The translations under genes and the position numbers were made by a program. DNA of 64,000 nucleotides from Medicago truncatula (Eukaryota; Streptophyta; Magnoliopsida; Fabales; Fabaceae): NCBI RefSeq assembly GCF_003473485.1, contig NC_053048.1, positions 13,081,501 to 13,145,500 of the forward strand. The letters run 5' to 3'. Positions 10,160-21,614 of this stretch are shown one piece after another. The notes below the pieces were generated by a model, which was given only the letters and a program-made list of their open reading frames with translations, ran no database searches and was not told the DNA's origin. How positions within the stretch are numbered: the first letter of the stretch is position 1; every line of letters starts with the position of its first letter.

Positions 10160-11455
10160 TCAACAAATTGAAGCCAAACTTTCAACATAATCCTTGGCAT
10201 CACACCATGTATATCCACTAGATTTCTCTACTCTATTTTCTCTCAAATTATAGAGAATTACATCATTTCCTCCAAAGCATAGTAATATCAGTGTATGTCC
10301 ATTCTCAGAAAGACATAATGGGAACAATTCACGATATCTCTGAAGATTCTGACAACTGATTTTAAGGAATTGAGTCCAGGATTGTTCAACTCCAAATTCC
10401 GTCATCTGCCATACAACAAAATAAGTTCTCTTGAGCATGTGAGAAAAACAAAGGCGGTCCCTTAATACAGCAAGACTTTGTTGAACAACTGGCACTTCAT
10501 CAACCTCACGAGGGGGCAGCAAGCGCGTGTATATCTCGGTACTAAGATCAAGGGAGATAATCATAAGTTGTTCAACAGTAAAATCCTTCTCACTATACTT
10601 AAAACTCTTATTCGGATTGGAAAACCAGTAAACAGTGCCATTCAAATACACACCTTCATTAAACATAATGCCAAGATAAATAACAACATGAAAACTAATA
10701 TTTCTCCAAACATTATCACGTAAACTACAAACCTTCACCTCTTTGGAAGAAAAGGCCACCACCTTGTAAGTGTCAGTTGAATTATCATAACCAAATGTGA
10801 ACCTAAGCAGTGGCGGATCTTGAGTTAAATTGTTGGGGGTGCCAAACATATATGAAATATATATTAAATGGTTTCAAGAAATATCAATTATTTATAACTG
10901 TTCTAGTGGTATGAATTGATTCAAAGTAGCAATGGAACAGGGGTTCGAATCCCCTCAGCCGAATTCTAATGATAAAATACAACTAATATTGTGTATAAGG
11001 AAAACTTGGGGGATGCTGTGGCCCCCGCCGGTCCCTTAGAAGATCCGCCACTGAACCTAAGCCTGGCACTTACAAGCTTTCGGGGTCGGTGAAAAGATCC
11101 TAATCTTTCAGATATTTTCCTAGTGGCTGGGTTCCAGATATGGAACCAGTAGTTTTGATATTCAGTTGTGTTAGAACTACCAAACAAACATAGCAATCCA
11201 TTACATGAACCAACCATTCGGGTGAAATTATTAAACTCGAGTGTTTGTAACAGTCGCTGTCGACGGTGATCAATGAGGGGTTTTCTAGTAGACGATTCAG
11301 TGGAAAAGTTACGACACTGGAAACTGAACGTGCTGCAACATAGCTGGTGTGGTGAGTTAAAAACTAGGGTTTTTCCTGGCACAAGGGTTTTTGATCTCTC
11401 AGCGTACCTTTTTATATCCGAAGCAGAATAGTTTTTATTAGGGAATATCCTAACA
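10160..11455 (-). pseudogene. F-box-associated-domain gene disrupted by a hAT MITE
   Basis: Two minus-strand segments, 11455-11054 and 10807-10160, read continuously if the 246-bp MITE and one copy of its 8-bp duplication are ignored. Together they match an F-box-associated interaction domain: MVGSCNGLLCLFG, then FHIWNPATRKISERLG, then FTFGYDNSTDTYKVVAF, then YLNGTVYWF, ending after YNLRENRVEKSSGYTWCDAKDYVESL. The family usually starts with a ~45-residue F-box that binds SKP1; none is visible upstream, where the frame is open but lacks an F-box up to about 11455. So the locus is both interrupted and apparently N-truncated, unless an F-box exon lies further upstream. In an intact gene the product would be a substrate receptor of an SCF ubiquitin ligase. 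Confidence 0.78.
10808..11053. mobile_element. Non-autonomous hAT MITE with 8-bp TSD
   Basis: The element runs from CAGTGGCGGATCTT to AAGATCCGCCACTG, near-perfect inverted ends, and is flanked by AACCTAAG at 10800-10807 and 11054-11061. An 8-bp duplication with CAGTGGCGGATC-type ends is diagnostic of hAT. The interior holds a tRNA-T-arm-like string GGGGTTCGAATCCCC but no transposase. It sits inside the coding region of the F-box-type gene. Confidence 0.95.
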
Positions 11456-13119
11456 AAAAAAATAAGTTTACTTTGTTAAAAAGAAATATTTTTAGGGATT
11501 ATTCCTGCTTAGTATCAATTTTTTCTAGGTTTGAGTTTGGTGATGAAGATGATAAAGAGAGAGAGAAATCAAATTAATTTTTTTTTTTAGTTTATTTCAT
11601 TTAATTATTTAATTGGGTTAAATAAGTAAATGGTCCCCTTAAATATACCAACGTTTGATTTTAATCCCCCTAAAATATTTTTTAGGCTTTTGGTTCCTCT
11701 AAAATTTTCATCTATGAAATTAGTCCCTCTCTAATGTATAAATAATCCCCCTATTTAATTTTTTTTTTCTATTTTTTAAATAACTAATGACATTTTTTTA
11801 AATAATATAATTAATGAGAAAAATAAAGTTAATTACACACTCAGCGTGTCACGTCGAAGATTTTATCCAATCACATGATATCAGGGTCCAAAATCAACGA
11901 ATCTTCATATTATAAGGTTGGAATCTTCTTTTTTGTAGGTGGTAAACCAGAAATCGCTCGGGGTAAACATATATTAACCGTTTTAATAAATTTTGGCGGT
12001 GACTTCTTTGTTTTCAAGTAACCCTCAAATTTTAGACCGTTAAACTAACAACGAAAAATAATCACTAGGGAACAATCCCAAATCAAAGTATTTGGGCGCT
12101 CACACCCAGATAAGAAATAAATAAAATGTAAAAAGATTAAATGATGTGACTAAATTATTTCTCTTTTATTGTTTTCAATTGTGTGTTCGAGCAAAAGCAT
12201 CAGTGGGTATGAGAACAGGCTCGTGTTATTCTGAAGACTTTGTATAGTCTTGTTTTCCACAATACAATGAGGCCAAACACGCGGTTTCGGTGGGTAGAAG
12301 TGGAACCAAACACTTGCTTACTCCCTTGAAGACATCGAATTTAACGCCACATTAAGAAATGATGTCTCTTTAGCGTGAATTTTACGAAAAATTGTAAGTT
12401 GAACATCCAAATTAGAAAGGGAGGACATAAGGTGCCAAAATCATTCAAAAAAAAAAAGTGGGGGCCAAAAGCAAATAATCATAATACTTTAGCGACTAAA
12501 AGTTTAATTAAGCCAAAAAGGTTGTTTGATGATAAGGCTTGTCAGGTTTGGAAGGGGTCAAGGTACGTATATCGTCACATAGTATCATTTTCCATATTCT
12601 TAATTTCCTTTTATTTAATCAATTTATACACTAAAATGTAATTTTCTTTCACTATTTCCCCTTCTTCAGGTGAGGCCACGTGTCACCCAAAATATGATAA
12701 TATTTAAGACGAGAAGAAGCAAAATAAATAAAACTTAAAAGTTGTCCCTATAGGGCTGGTCGAACTTTTTCTCAAAAAAAACATATTGTATTTCTAGAAG
12801 AAATAATATTCACCGTGTGATCTTGATTATACGAATCGAGTCAAATATTTTAAATTTGTTTCTAAAATACGATTTTATGATGGTAAACTACAAACCGTCA
12901 GATCTTAGTCAAACCTTTCTGCTTAACATATATCTAATGGTTGGACTTTGATACTCTAGATGGTTTTATATTGAATAGATCTAAATCATTTATTTTTAAT
13001 CAAACAATCATAATTTGTGTGCCTACAAAAACTTATGTATACAGAGTATTTGGACCCCATCACCAAAAAATCTTATATGTAAGCCTCTAGAGTCTTTGTC
13101 ACTATATAAGTTCTTTGTT
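11456..13119. other. Repeat-rich intergenic sequence
   Basis: Holds fragments of dispersed legume repeats: a GGTTAAATAAGTAAATGGTCCCC-type segment (11625-11770) and a TTTGGGCGCTCACACCCAGA segment (12087-12175) related to the twin MITEs at 27622-28020. No coding sequence is recognisable; short open frames around 12375-12641 have no family resemblance. Confidence 0.4.
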
Positions 13120-13485
13120 TGTAAATTCTTAAAATCACACCTCTTAGTAAAAACTCCCATCCCTTTCTCTCTCTCTATCTATCTCTCCCACAATCCTCCC
13201 TCACTCTTCAGGTCTTCTCTGAAATCAACTTTCAACAGTGGTAATTCTAATGGTAATGTATACTCATTTCAATTACAATTCGATGTTTTATTCTTTTCAA
13301 TTTATCTTAATACAATTGTTATGTTTGTCTCTTAAGATGTGATGTGTGTTGTGGATGGAAAATTTCTAGGAGACAAACATAAGTGTATCAATTTCTACCT
13401 TCATTGCAATAACAATAAATTATGTAAATCCTGCAAAAAATTTGGTCACATAGATCATCGAGTAATCCAAATCGGTGTTGTTTGA
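13120..13485 (+). CDS. PLATZ-like zinc-finger mini-gene, plus-strand copy (ORF 13342-13485)
   Basis: A pyrimidine-rich leader, an 84-bp GT-AG intron (13253-13336) and a 47-codon ORF starting MCVVDGKFLG. The peptide keeps the central part of a PLATZ zinc-binding domain: KCINFYLHC, LCKSC, GHIDH and RVIQIGVV, ending with a stop. The pattern is C-x6-C, C-x2-C, H-x2-H; one Cys of the family's CxxxCxxC block is Tyr here. PLATZ proteins are plant zinc-dependent DNA-binding proteins of about 200-260 residues, so this is a severe truncation. It mirrors 14150-13790 in inverted orientation. Either a pseudogene or a microprotein gene. Confidence 0.55.
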
Positions 13486-13677
13486 TTTGACAGGAAGATC
13501 TATGTGATATGTCAATGATCTATACGTTTTCGAGTTAAAGTTTTCATAATTTTATTTTTGTTAAATCAAGCAGGTTTAATTCTCTTTTTTTACTTGCAAT
13601 TGCAAATCATATATGGATATTGTCTTATAATTAAGTTTTTCATACCACTTTCAATTGCAAGCTTGTAGACATCCTTA

Positions 13678-13789
13678 CAATTTTTTTTTGTGGTGGCCGG
13701 GATTTGAACCCCAGACCTTGCATATCAACTGAGATAAGCTCACAAAGACAGATATATCATTGAGATATCATATAAATCTAGCTATCAAA
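13678..13789 (-). mobile_element. SINE-like insertion between the PLATZ copies
   Basis: On the minus strand the sequence reads GTGAGCTTATCTCAGTTG, a box-A-like segment, then GGGGTTCAAATCCC, a box-B-like segment, then GGCCACCAC and a run of A. This is the layout of a tRNA-derived plant SINE. Target duplications were not resolved. Confidence 0.5.
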
Positions 13790-14150
13790 CTAAACAACAC
13801 CTACTTGGATTACTCGATGATTTTTGTGACCTGATTTTATGCAACATCTACATAAGACATTATCAGTGCAATCAAGGCAGAACTTGTTACATTCATTTCG
13901 AAGACATTTTGGTGGACTTCGCATGTTGTGAAGAATGTGATGATGGCTAGAAATTTTTTCAGCCAGGTCACACATATCATATCTTAAAGACAAACACAAC
14001 AAATGTAATAATAAAAATTTAAAAAGAATTAAACATAAAATTGCAATTGGAATATGTATACATTACCGTTCCAGATGCCATTATTGAAAGTTGATTTTGG
14101 AGAAGTCTTAAAGAGAGGGAACTTCTTTGAAGAGTTCACAGGAGAACATT
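13790..14150 (-). CDS. PLATZ-like zinc-finger mini-gene, minus-strand copy (ORF 13975-13790)
   Basis: Homologous to the plus-strand copy over leader, 84-bp GT-AG intron (14066-13983) and ORF. The ORF encodes 61 residues from MCDLAEKISS; it contains ECNKFCLDC, LCRCC, GHKNH and RVIQVGVV, retaining the Cys/His ligands of a PLATZ domain from the second pair onward, but lacks the family's leading CxxH and everything downstream. The leader exon holds a separate ATG (ATGGCATCTGG) that after splicing meets a stop within a few codons. Whether it is translated is unknown. Convergent with its twin. Confidence 0.55.
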
Positions 14151-14399
14151 TTTGCTCTAAGGTCAGAGTTAAGTTCATGGTTTAACCACTTTTCATTCAT
14201 AGTTATGATTTTATGTATATGTTAATAAAATGTTTATGTTAATATGAGATCACATTTAATCCAAGGAGAAGAAATGGTTATGTTAATAAAATGTTTATTT
14301 ACCTATTTTCTTGTTATGTTTTATTAAATAAATTAGTAGTTTTATTATGTTTTTCAGAGCTTTTTTTTATTTATAAAAGAGGCTAATTTATTCACTCAA

Positions 14400-15010
14400 A
14401 TGTTGTGGAGGAATACCACTATAGCATCACATAATACAATAGGTTGCAGATAGTCAAGAACATGATCAAGAACAGTAATAGAAAAAGGCGCCGAATGCCC
14501 ACATTGGGCAAGCATTTGAGCACAACGATTTGCCTTGCTTAGAGAAGTAATATGTAGATTTCTTGGAGAAGAAGGATCAAATGAGTATAAGTGGTATGAC
14601 CTTTCTTGGCCATATGAAAAAGAGCAAGAGAATCGGTTTCAAAGACGACCTCTATAACACCCAAATCACGAGCAAGATAGAGACCGCTTCGAAGGTCCCA
14701 AGCATCAGCAAATAGAGGTACTAGAACTAACTTTACAATATAAGCCCTTTAATAAATTACAATGATGAACTTGAAGAGTACCTCCACACTCCGACGAACC
14801 ACTGCTATGTATATGAGAACCATCAACATTCATTTTGAGCACTCCATGGGGCAGTTTCGACCAAAAGGCATGAAATATAGGAATATTACTTGTTCTCAAA
14901 TATGCATTCGTCGAACTATGAATCTCATCTACCTGATTAATAACTTTGGACCAAAGAGTGTGATCCAATAAATAGGAGCATTTTACTACTTTATGTTTTA
15001 TTTTCAATAA
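14400..15010 (-). pseudogene. RNase H domain relic of a LINE-type reverse transcriptase
   Basis: Minus-strand frames contain LKMNVDGSHIHSSGSSECGG (start of the RVT_3/RNase H fold) followed in another frame by WDLRSGLYLARDLGVIEVVF and ETDSLALFHMAKKGH, the central RNase H motif with its acidic residue. The domain is broken by frame changes and a T-run at about 14362 may be the remains of its poly-A tail. It is separate from the L1 copy above 15287. Confidence 0.65.
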
Positions 15011-15286
15011 ATAGGAAATATAAAATGGTGGAACTATGATGAAAATATTGCATTTGTTGAAATATTTTACACTTAGCCTTGTAACTACAAGAAATGGCAG
15101 GAACTCGTACCCCTAGTTCCTACAAATCGGCATGTATCTTTGTATTTGGACCAAGCTTCCACCATTGTAAACTCTAGCAAAAACTCTTGTAATTTTTCAT
15201 TTCATTTTAATAAAGTTTTCTTCTTATTCTTGTTCTTCTTTTATTTCATCAGTTAAACTTATCTTTTTTATTTTATTTTTTTTTGA
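15011..15286. other. Spacer between two LINE relics
   Basis: AT-rich, with a T-rich run at 15230-15287 that probably represents the poly-A tail of the minus-strand L1 copy beginning there. Nothing else recognised. Confidence 0.35.
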
Positions 15287-18200
15287 ATCGGCAAAATATT
15301 ATTAACACCATCCCTGTAAGCCGCAAGGTATGGACGACAAAAAGAGACATACAAAATGCCGCATATATATGGAATACCAAAACACCAATAACACCCTAAT
15401 AACCCTTAGCCTCCACAACCTATGACAGTAGTAAGTAAGTTATGGGCGTGTAGTTCAATAACCGACACCGACACCCCTAAACCAGCCACAAACACCTCTA
15501 AACCAGCACAAAAACCCGAACAGGCTTCCTAGAGCACCGAAAACTAAAACCAGCCCCACAATAGGAAAGGCCCAGACCAACAGGCGTTACCAAACTACCA
15601 CCACAGCTGATTGGATGCCACAGCACAGGAAAACAGCAGCTGCTGTTAAAACCTGCTAGCAGCCCCAATTCTGCACAGAACAACAGAAAGCCAATCCAGC
15701 TACAGACACCAAAAAAATCCTACCACCCAACAACGGAACAGAACCAAAGGTAGTTAAAGCAGCCGCGTAAGGCATTCCCTCGGATTCCAACACCATTCAT
15801 AATACATACAAGGAGGCATAGAAATTCTATCCAACGACCACCGCCAAGTCAACACCTTTACATCATCCACCATTTCATCCACCGCTGAGTTCCGATTATT
15901 AAAAATCTTATCATTCCTTGCTTTCCACAAAACCAAACTCGTAGAATGCCGAATAAGTCTTAAACCATTACGGATTCGCTTATTCCTCTCTCCACCACAC
16001 CAACACTCCCAAAGAACGAATAAATTAGGCGGAATTAAATGAAACTTATCCCATCACCCCCATTACACCTTGCCAAACCCTTACGGCAACCTCACAATGA
16101 AGAAATAGATGAATTGACGATTCATCCACCGTCTCACAAAAGGTACAACACTGAGGAGCATCCGTTGGTAATACATTCATCATCGAAAGATTCACCCTTG
16201 TAGATATTCGATCATATAGGAGCTTCCAAGAAAACGCTACAACCTTCGAAGGTGTCGGGCTCTTCCATAACTTGGCAGAAACACTCTTCTCCTCCGTACT
16301 CCACAAATCTTCCTCCAACACTAACCCCACTAGCTTATAATATGTTGATTTGACCGAAAAAATCCCTAACTCTTCCAAACCCCACCGCCACCTATCCTCC
16401 TCATGAGACCACCTCATATTCTCCAAATCATTCAAGAGACTCACAAATAGTTGCTCCTCCCAACCAAAAAACTCCCTTCTCCACTCGAAATGCCACTTCG
16501 TTAAGGAACCAACCGCCTCCCCTATCTCCCCCACACACAACTCCTTTTGGTTTGACATTGAGTAAAGTCTAGGATATTTACTCTTAAACGTCCGGTCCAC
16601 TCGCCACTTGACATTCCAAAAACTAGAAGTCAATCCATTACCAATAGACAATTCCGAATTTAATCACTCTTGAAAACCAAAGTTATCTAAATTGACCACA
16701 TCTTTCCACCTCCAATTTGGAGCCATTCGTCCCTCCAACATACTAGTAACATTAGGATCATATTGAAGTAGATAAAATAGTCATAAGGAATGGGGGGTTT
16801 GAATTGTGACCCCTTAAAAATTAAACATGTCACTTAAAAGTTATTCTCAAGTTGAAAACTTAGAATGGTTAAGTTAACAGACAGACTTCAGAACGTTCTG
16901 AAGTGTTAGTATAAAAACAATTTAAATAATTAAATGTGTTTGTGTGTGTTGTGTTTACTGTAAGTAAAGAGTAAAGATAAAAGAAGAAGAACACATAGAA
17001 ATTTATAGTGGTTCACCCAATGTGGGTTAGTCCACTTCTCACAATCTTGTGAGATTTTCCACTATGATGCTTGAGATAACTTCTCAAATCTTGCACCTTA
17101 CAACCTTGTTCACCTGAACAATTACAACAATTGTATTCTCTTAGCCTCAGCAGGATTACACCTTTCTTGCTAAGTTACCCACTTAGACTTTACACCTTTC
17201 TGCTCAAACTAACACTTTGTTTACAATTTGTATGGAGTTTGAATGATATAGATCAGACAAAAGAGGAATGGAGGGAGAGAAAAGATAAGAGAAATATTGA
17301 TTTACACTTTTGAAGACTTCTTAGAATCTTTGTGATGATCAATGTTTTTGTTAAAGCGTCAAACACTCTTATGTTGTTTTCTTGTATGCTTTGCAAAGGT
17401 GTGTGTTATATTGAGGTCTTGATCTCTATTTGTAGAGTTCTTGAGCCTTTGTAGCCGTTGGAGAGTGACCACTGGTCTTATGCCACATGTCCTGGGACCC
17501 ACCAACTTTCACTTGAAATTCTGGGCAAACTGAAATACTTCAGAATGTTGTTGTGTTCTTGAGAATACTTCATAATGTCGTTGTGTTCATCATGATCTTC
17601 ATCTGGGTTCATATGGATGAACGATCATATATGCATCTAGGCTTTTGCAGATGAATGTCACATGAACTTATGGGTTGTACTTGAAGATTTGCTTTGTACG
17701 ACTTCAGAATGTTGTTAGATTAGATCTTCTTTGAAATCTGTCTAGGAGCGCATGCATGATCTCATAAAGTGGTGTTGTCACTTCACTTCCATGCTTTAGG
17801 GGATTTGGTTTGCTTTGTACAGTACAAACTCCCTTATGTGTCGAAATCTTGTTGAATCAGATTTGATCTTGCTTTTGGATTTGCTTTTTACTTTCCAACT
17901 ATTGTACTGTTCATGTGAGAAAAAACATGGAGCATGATCAAACTTTCTGAACTCAAGGGACTTCAGAATATTCATTTTGTTTCACTTAGGATGATTTGTA
18001 AGACTCTTATTTGATGTAATCAAATCCTAATAGTGAAACATTGATGAAGTGCAACATGGAAAACATCTAGGATGATATTCTTAATGGAATATTCCTAATG
18101 TTTTGTACTTCAAATGTTCATAGTCTTGAATGAACATTGAAGATGCCCTTTTTGACTTTAATCAAATAAATGCATTTATTGCTTGATTGATCTTATTCAA

Positions 18201-20040
18201 TGTACTTTACTAGGCTTTTATTTAAGTCACGTGAACCTTGCATGTTCTTCATTTGGTTCATGAATTTCTATGATTGGTTCTTGATGTTCATCATAAACAA
18301 CCTTCTGAACTATGTCCAACCTTCTGAACTCTTTTTAACTTTCTGAACTCTAACTGAGTTCTTAAGTCTTTATGTCCTTTGATTCTTTGTATCTTGGTAT
18401 GAATTGAAACTTGTTCCTGTCTTAGTTAACCACTCAAGAGCACAAGTTAAATACCAACAAATTAATCAAAGTGCATTAATTCTTTCATCATCAAGGTTTG
18501 TTATCTTTAAAATTAAGGGATTTTGCCTCAACACATATTTCTCCACCAAAACATCCTTCCACAACACCTCTTCCTCATCCACCAACCTCCACTTCCACTT
18601 TGCCAATAAACTAACATTAAGGATTCTAACATCACACACACCTAAACCACCGTTGTTCTTAGTTTGGCAAACCAATTTCCACCTCACCCAATTAATTTTC
18701 CTACCGCCGCGTACCCCTCCCCAAAGAAATTCTCTTTGGATTCTCACAATTCTCCGCCACACTTTCACCGGTATCTTCAAGAAAGACAAGTAGAAAATAG
18801 GTATCGCATTTAATACCGAATTTAGAAGAATAATCCTACCTCCCAAACTAATGTGTTTATGCCCCCAAGAGTTCAACCTCCTTCCCAAGTGCTCTATCAA
18901 CGGATCCTAAGTCACACTACTTCTCGGATTTGCTCCTACCGGAAGCCCCAAATACTTAAACGGAAGGCTACCTTCACTACAATTTAAGAAATAACACGCC
19001 ATCTCCATAAAGTCATTTGGAACATTTACCCCAATCAAACAACTCTTAAGGAAATTAATCTTGAGCCCCGATGCCATATCAAAACCTCTTAAAACCGACT
19101 TCAAAGTCCAAAGATTATCCACCGTTGGCTTACCAACACAAAGGGTGTCATCGGTATATTGAAGGTGCGAGACCACCAACCCATTTCTACCAAACTCAAA
19201 CCCTTCGAATAAATTGTTCGTTACCACATTCCTCATAACACCACTAAATCCCTCTGCTACAATAAAAAAAAAAAAAAAAAAAGGAAAGGGGCCAATGGAT
19301 CTCCTTGCTTGAGGCCTCTATGAATGTTAATTTCTTTCGTTGGGATTCCATTAACAAGAATCGACATACTACCCTCACAAACACACACATTCATACAAGC
19401 CACCCATTTCGGACACATCCTCACTCTCCCCATCATATACTCCAAAAAACTCCAATCCACCGAATCATATACCTTTTCAAAACCCACCTTAAAAATCAAA
19501 CATTGTTTTTTTCTTTTTTCTCGCATAATCCACCAACTCATTCACGACTAACACACCGTCTACCAAATTCCTTCCTTTAAGAAAGGCCGATTGAGTTGTA
19601 GAAATAATTGAATTCATAACTCCCGCCAAGCGCCTTGTCAAAACCTTAGCAAGAATTCTATAAAGGCACTCTAGCAAAGAAATAGGGTGGTAATCCTTCA
19701 AAGCCCTAGGAGATGAAACTTCCGGAATCAAAGCAACAAAATACGCTAACAAACCTTTTGGGATTTCCTCATTCCCATGAAATTGATCAAACATATATAA
19801 TCCGCACCTCATCCTTGATTAAATACCAAAATTCCTTCACAAAACCAAAATTAAAACCATCCGTCCCCGAACTTTTGTTCCCGTCACTCTCCTTCACCAC
19901 CGCCTCAATCTCCAACATCGAAAAAGGAGCAATCAAAGTTTCATTATCCTCATTAGAAAGACTATCAAACGGAACCCCTTGAATTTCATGCACCAATTGA
20001 TTGAAGAAAAATGACCAATTTAGGAGTTTTATCATTTGGA
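15287..20040 (-). pseudogene. L1-type LINE relic (RT and zf-RVT), split by a solo LTR
   Basis: Reading down the minus strand: start of the RT domain (GTDGFNFGFVKEFW, about 19880), AFLKGRNLVDGVLVVNE (about 19560), VGFEKVYDSVDWSFLE (about 19470), GLKQGDPLAPF (about 19280), the YxDD site as HLQYTDDTL (about 19150), FKYLGLPVGANPRS (about 18930) and LNSWGHKHISLGGRI (about 18870). After the LTR come FSVKSTYYKL and KLWKSPTPSKVVAFSWKLLYDR with CCTFCETVDESSIHLFLHC (zf-RVT, 16046-16651), then VLWKARNDKIF (about 15930). The endonuclease half is missing, so the copy is 5'-truncated; frameshifts occur near 19236, 19500 and 19800, and an 18-base A-run at 19264 expands a Phe tract after GDPLAPF. Confidence 0.85.
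16800..18493 (-). mobile_element. Solo LTR, probably Ty1/copia, inserted in the L1 relic
   Basis: A 1.69-kb block interrupts the LINE frame between RT and zf-RVT. On the minus strand it starts TGATGATGAAAG and ends CACAATTCA (TG...CA). Flanking five-mers GGGTT (16795-16799) and AGGTT (18494-18498) match at four of five positions. A minus-strand TATA, CCACTATAAATTTC, near 17008 follows GTTAGTCCAC-type sequence and supports LTR identity and orientation. No internal genes or second LTR, so it arose by LTR-LTR recombination. Confidence 0.62.
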
Positions 20041-20737
20041 CAAACTAGCCGAGACTAGCTCACATTTCAAGTCACTAATTTTCTACACATGTATGTCAAT
20101 TCACTAACACTTGAAATTATTTTGGGTGTTAAGAGATGTTTATATTATGTCTACCATCATGTTCTCAGAAACGTCAAAAGTTCTATATATACAAGAGCTT
20201 ATAAAAAGGACAGATTAAACTTTAGAGAAATGTATAAAAAATTATACATTAGAATATATAAGAGAAATATTTCACAAAATGAAAAGAAAAACAAAATACA
20301 ATCAAATGCTATTGGCTAGCAAAAGAATAAAAAATTAACTGACAAATTCAACTTCATGTTAAGAGGCAATCTCAAACTCCATGAAAGCGAGAAAATAAGC
20401 TTGCAATGTACAAAGCTATGAAGAAGAAAAGAAAATGGGAAAAGGGAAACTTTATTATTGGAAAGTGTAACTGATACAATGGATAACTATAGCTATATAT
20501 AGAGTGTAGAATCACAACTCTAACTCAACTATAGTTACTTAACTAACTGTAACTAACTGACATGAATAACTAACTCAGTTACAATTGTTAAGCTAGATCA
20601 ATTACACATAGTTACTTGCTATACACGTAAGAAATACATCTTAATCTATTTGTCCTTTAACACTTCATGATATCTATTTTCTTTATTGCAAAAACTATAT
20701 GCCAATGGTTCACTCCATGTTTGAGGCATGTGATTAT
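20041..20737. other. Spacer downstream of the LEA gene
   Basis: No gene recognised. The part next to 20738 should include the 3' UTR of the minus-strand LEA gene. Short direct repeats of TAACTAACT(GT)A at 20520-20580. Confidence 0.35.
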
Positions 20738-21614
20738 TCACATAGCAGTGTATGTGGAATCCTTTGATGGCATTGCAGTAGCATTTGCATTTGGATTTGC
20801 ATTTACATCTGGATTTGCTGCATTTGGATTGGTGGATGAATGTTTCTCTATTTCTTTCTCAGCTCTCTCTCCTGCTTTTGTCACATGTAGGTCCATTTGT
20901 GCTTCTGCCTCTTTTGCCAACCTAACTTCATGAGCTATGTCCACTCTTGCTTGTGCAATTTCCTTCTCAGCCTGGATAAACATTTCAAGTTCAACATTTT
21001 CTATCTTTTGCATGCATAAATGTGCAATTACTATTATTATAAACCAAAATATCTTTAACTTTTGGTCTTTCTTGCTATGAAATTAGGTTAAAAAGAAATC
21101 AGGAGCAGCCTGAACCACGTACAAAAATTTAGGTCATAGTGACCCTAGAGTTTGGTAATCTTAAAGCATCCCTATATATATCCAGTAAATGTAAAGTAAA
21201 AGCCGGTGGCGTCGCCCACCACTGAGAAGAATGAGGGGCAAGACTTTGACCATTCTTGGCTAATGCATCAGCCACATTTAAAGTAGAAAGAAAATAAACT
21301 ATGAACATAACCTAAATTTAGAGACACGCACATCTTAACTAACTATATAGAATCTTATTGAATAAATTACGGTGATTAAGAAAATTTGTATTATTATGAA
21401 ATTTTTTAATGGTTTATTTTGTTTTAATTACAAAATTTTCATTTAAAAGAGAAGATTAATTTATCTTCTTATAATATCAAATGTAATTAAAAATTTGAAA
21501 AATTCCTATAAAAAAATTCTCAAAAGTTTCATATACCTTCTCCTGGGCCTTTGCTTCTGCCCTAGCCTTACGCATGGCATTCATGTCTTGAAGCTTATCT
21601 TTAACAGCCTGCAT
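20738..21614 (-). CDS. LEA_1 family seed-maturation protein
   Basis: Exon 1 is 21614-21537 (26 codons from MQAVKDKLQDM) and exon 2 is 20971-20738; the intron uses AAG/GTATAT and ATCCAG/GCTGAG and keeps phase 0, giving 103 residues. The joined product has the family hallmark: a charged amphipathic N-terminal half rich in Ala, Lys, Glu and Met (MRKARAEAKAQE, then AEKEIAQARVDIAHEV, RLAKEAEAQMDLHV) and a polar Asn/Ala/Pro-rich tail (NPNAANPDVNANPNANA). No Cys or Trp and no membrane segment. LEA_1 proteins accumulate in late seed development and under drought, protecting macromolecules during desiccation. Size fits the small members of the family. The 565-bp intron carries a LINE fragment. Confidence 0.85.
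21130..21300 (-). pseudogene. LINE RNase H C-terminal fragment in the LEA intron
   Basis: On the minus strand a short frame reads NVADALAKNGQSLAPHSSQW, the usual end of plant LINE-associated RNase H domains (VADxLAxxG). Only this piece remains, between the two LEA exons. Confidence 0.55.

Noticed and set aside
10920..10965. tRNA-like T-arm GGGGTTCGAATCCCC
   Set aside because: It is inside the hAT MITE, and no acceptor stem or anticodon arm can be folded around it.
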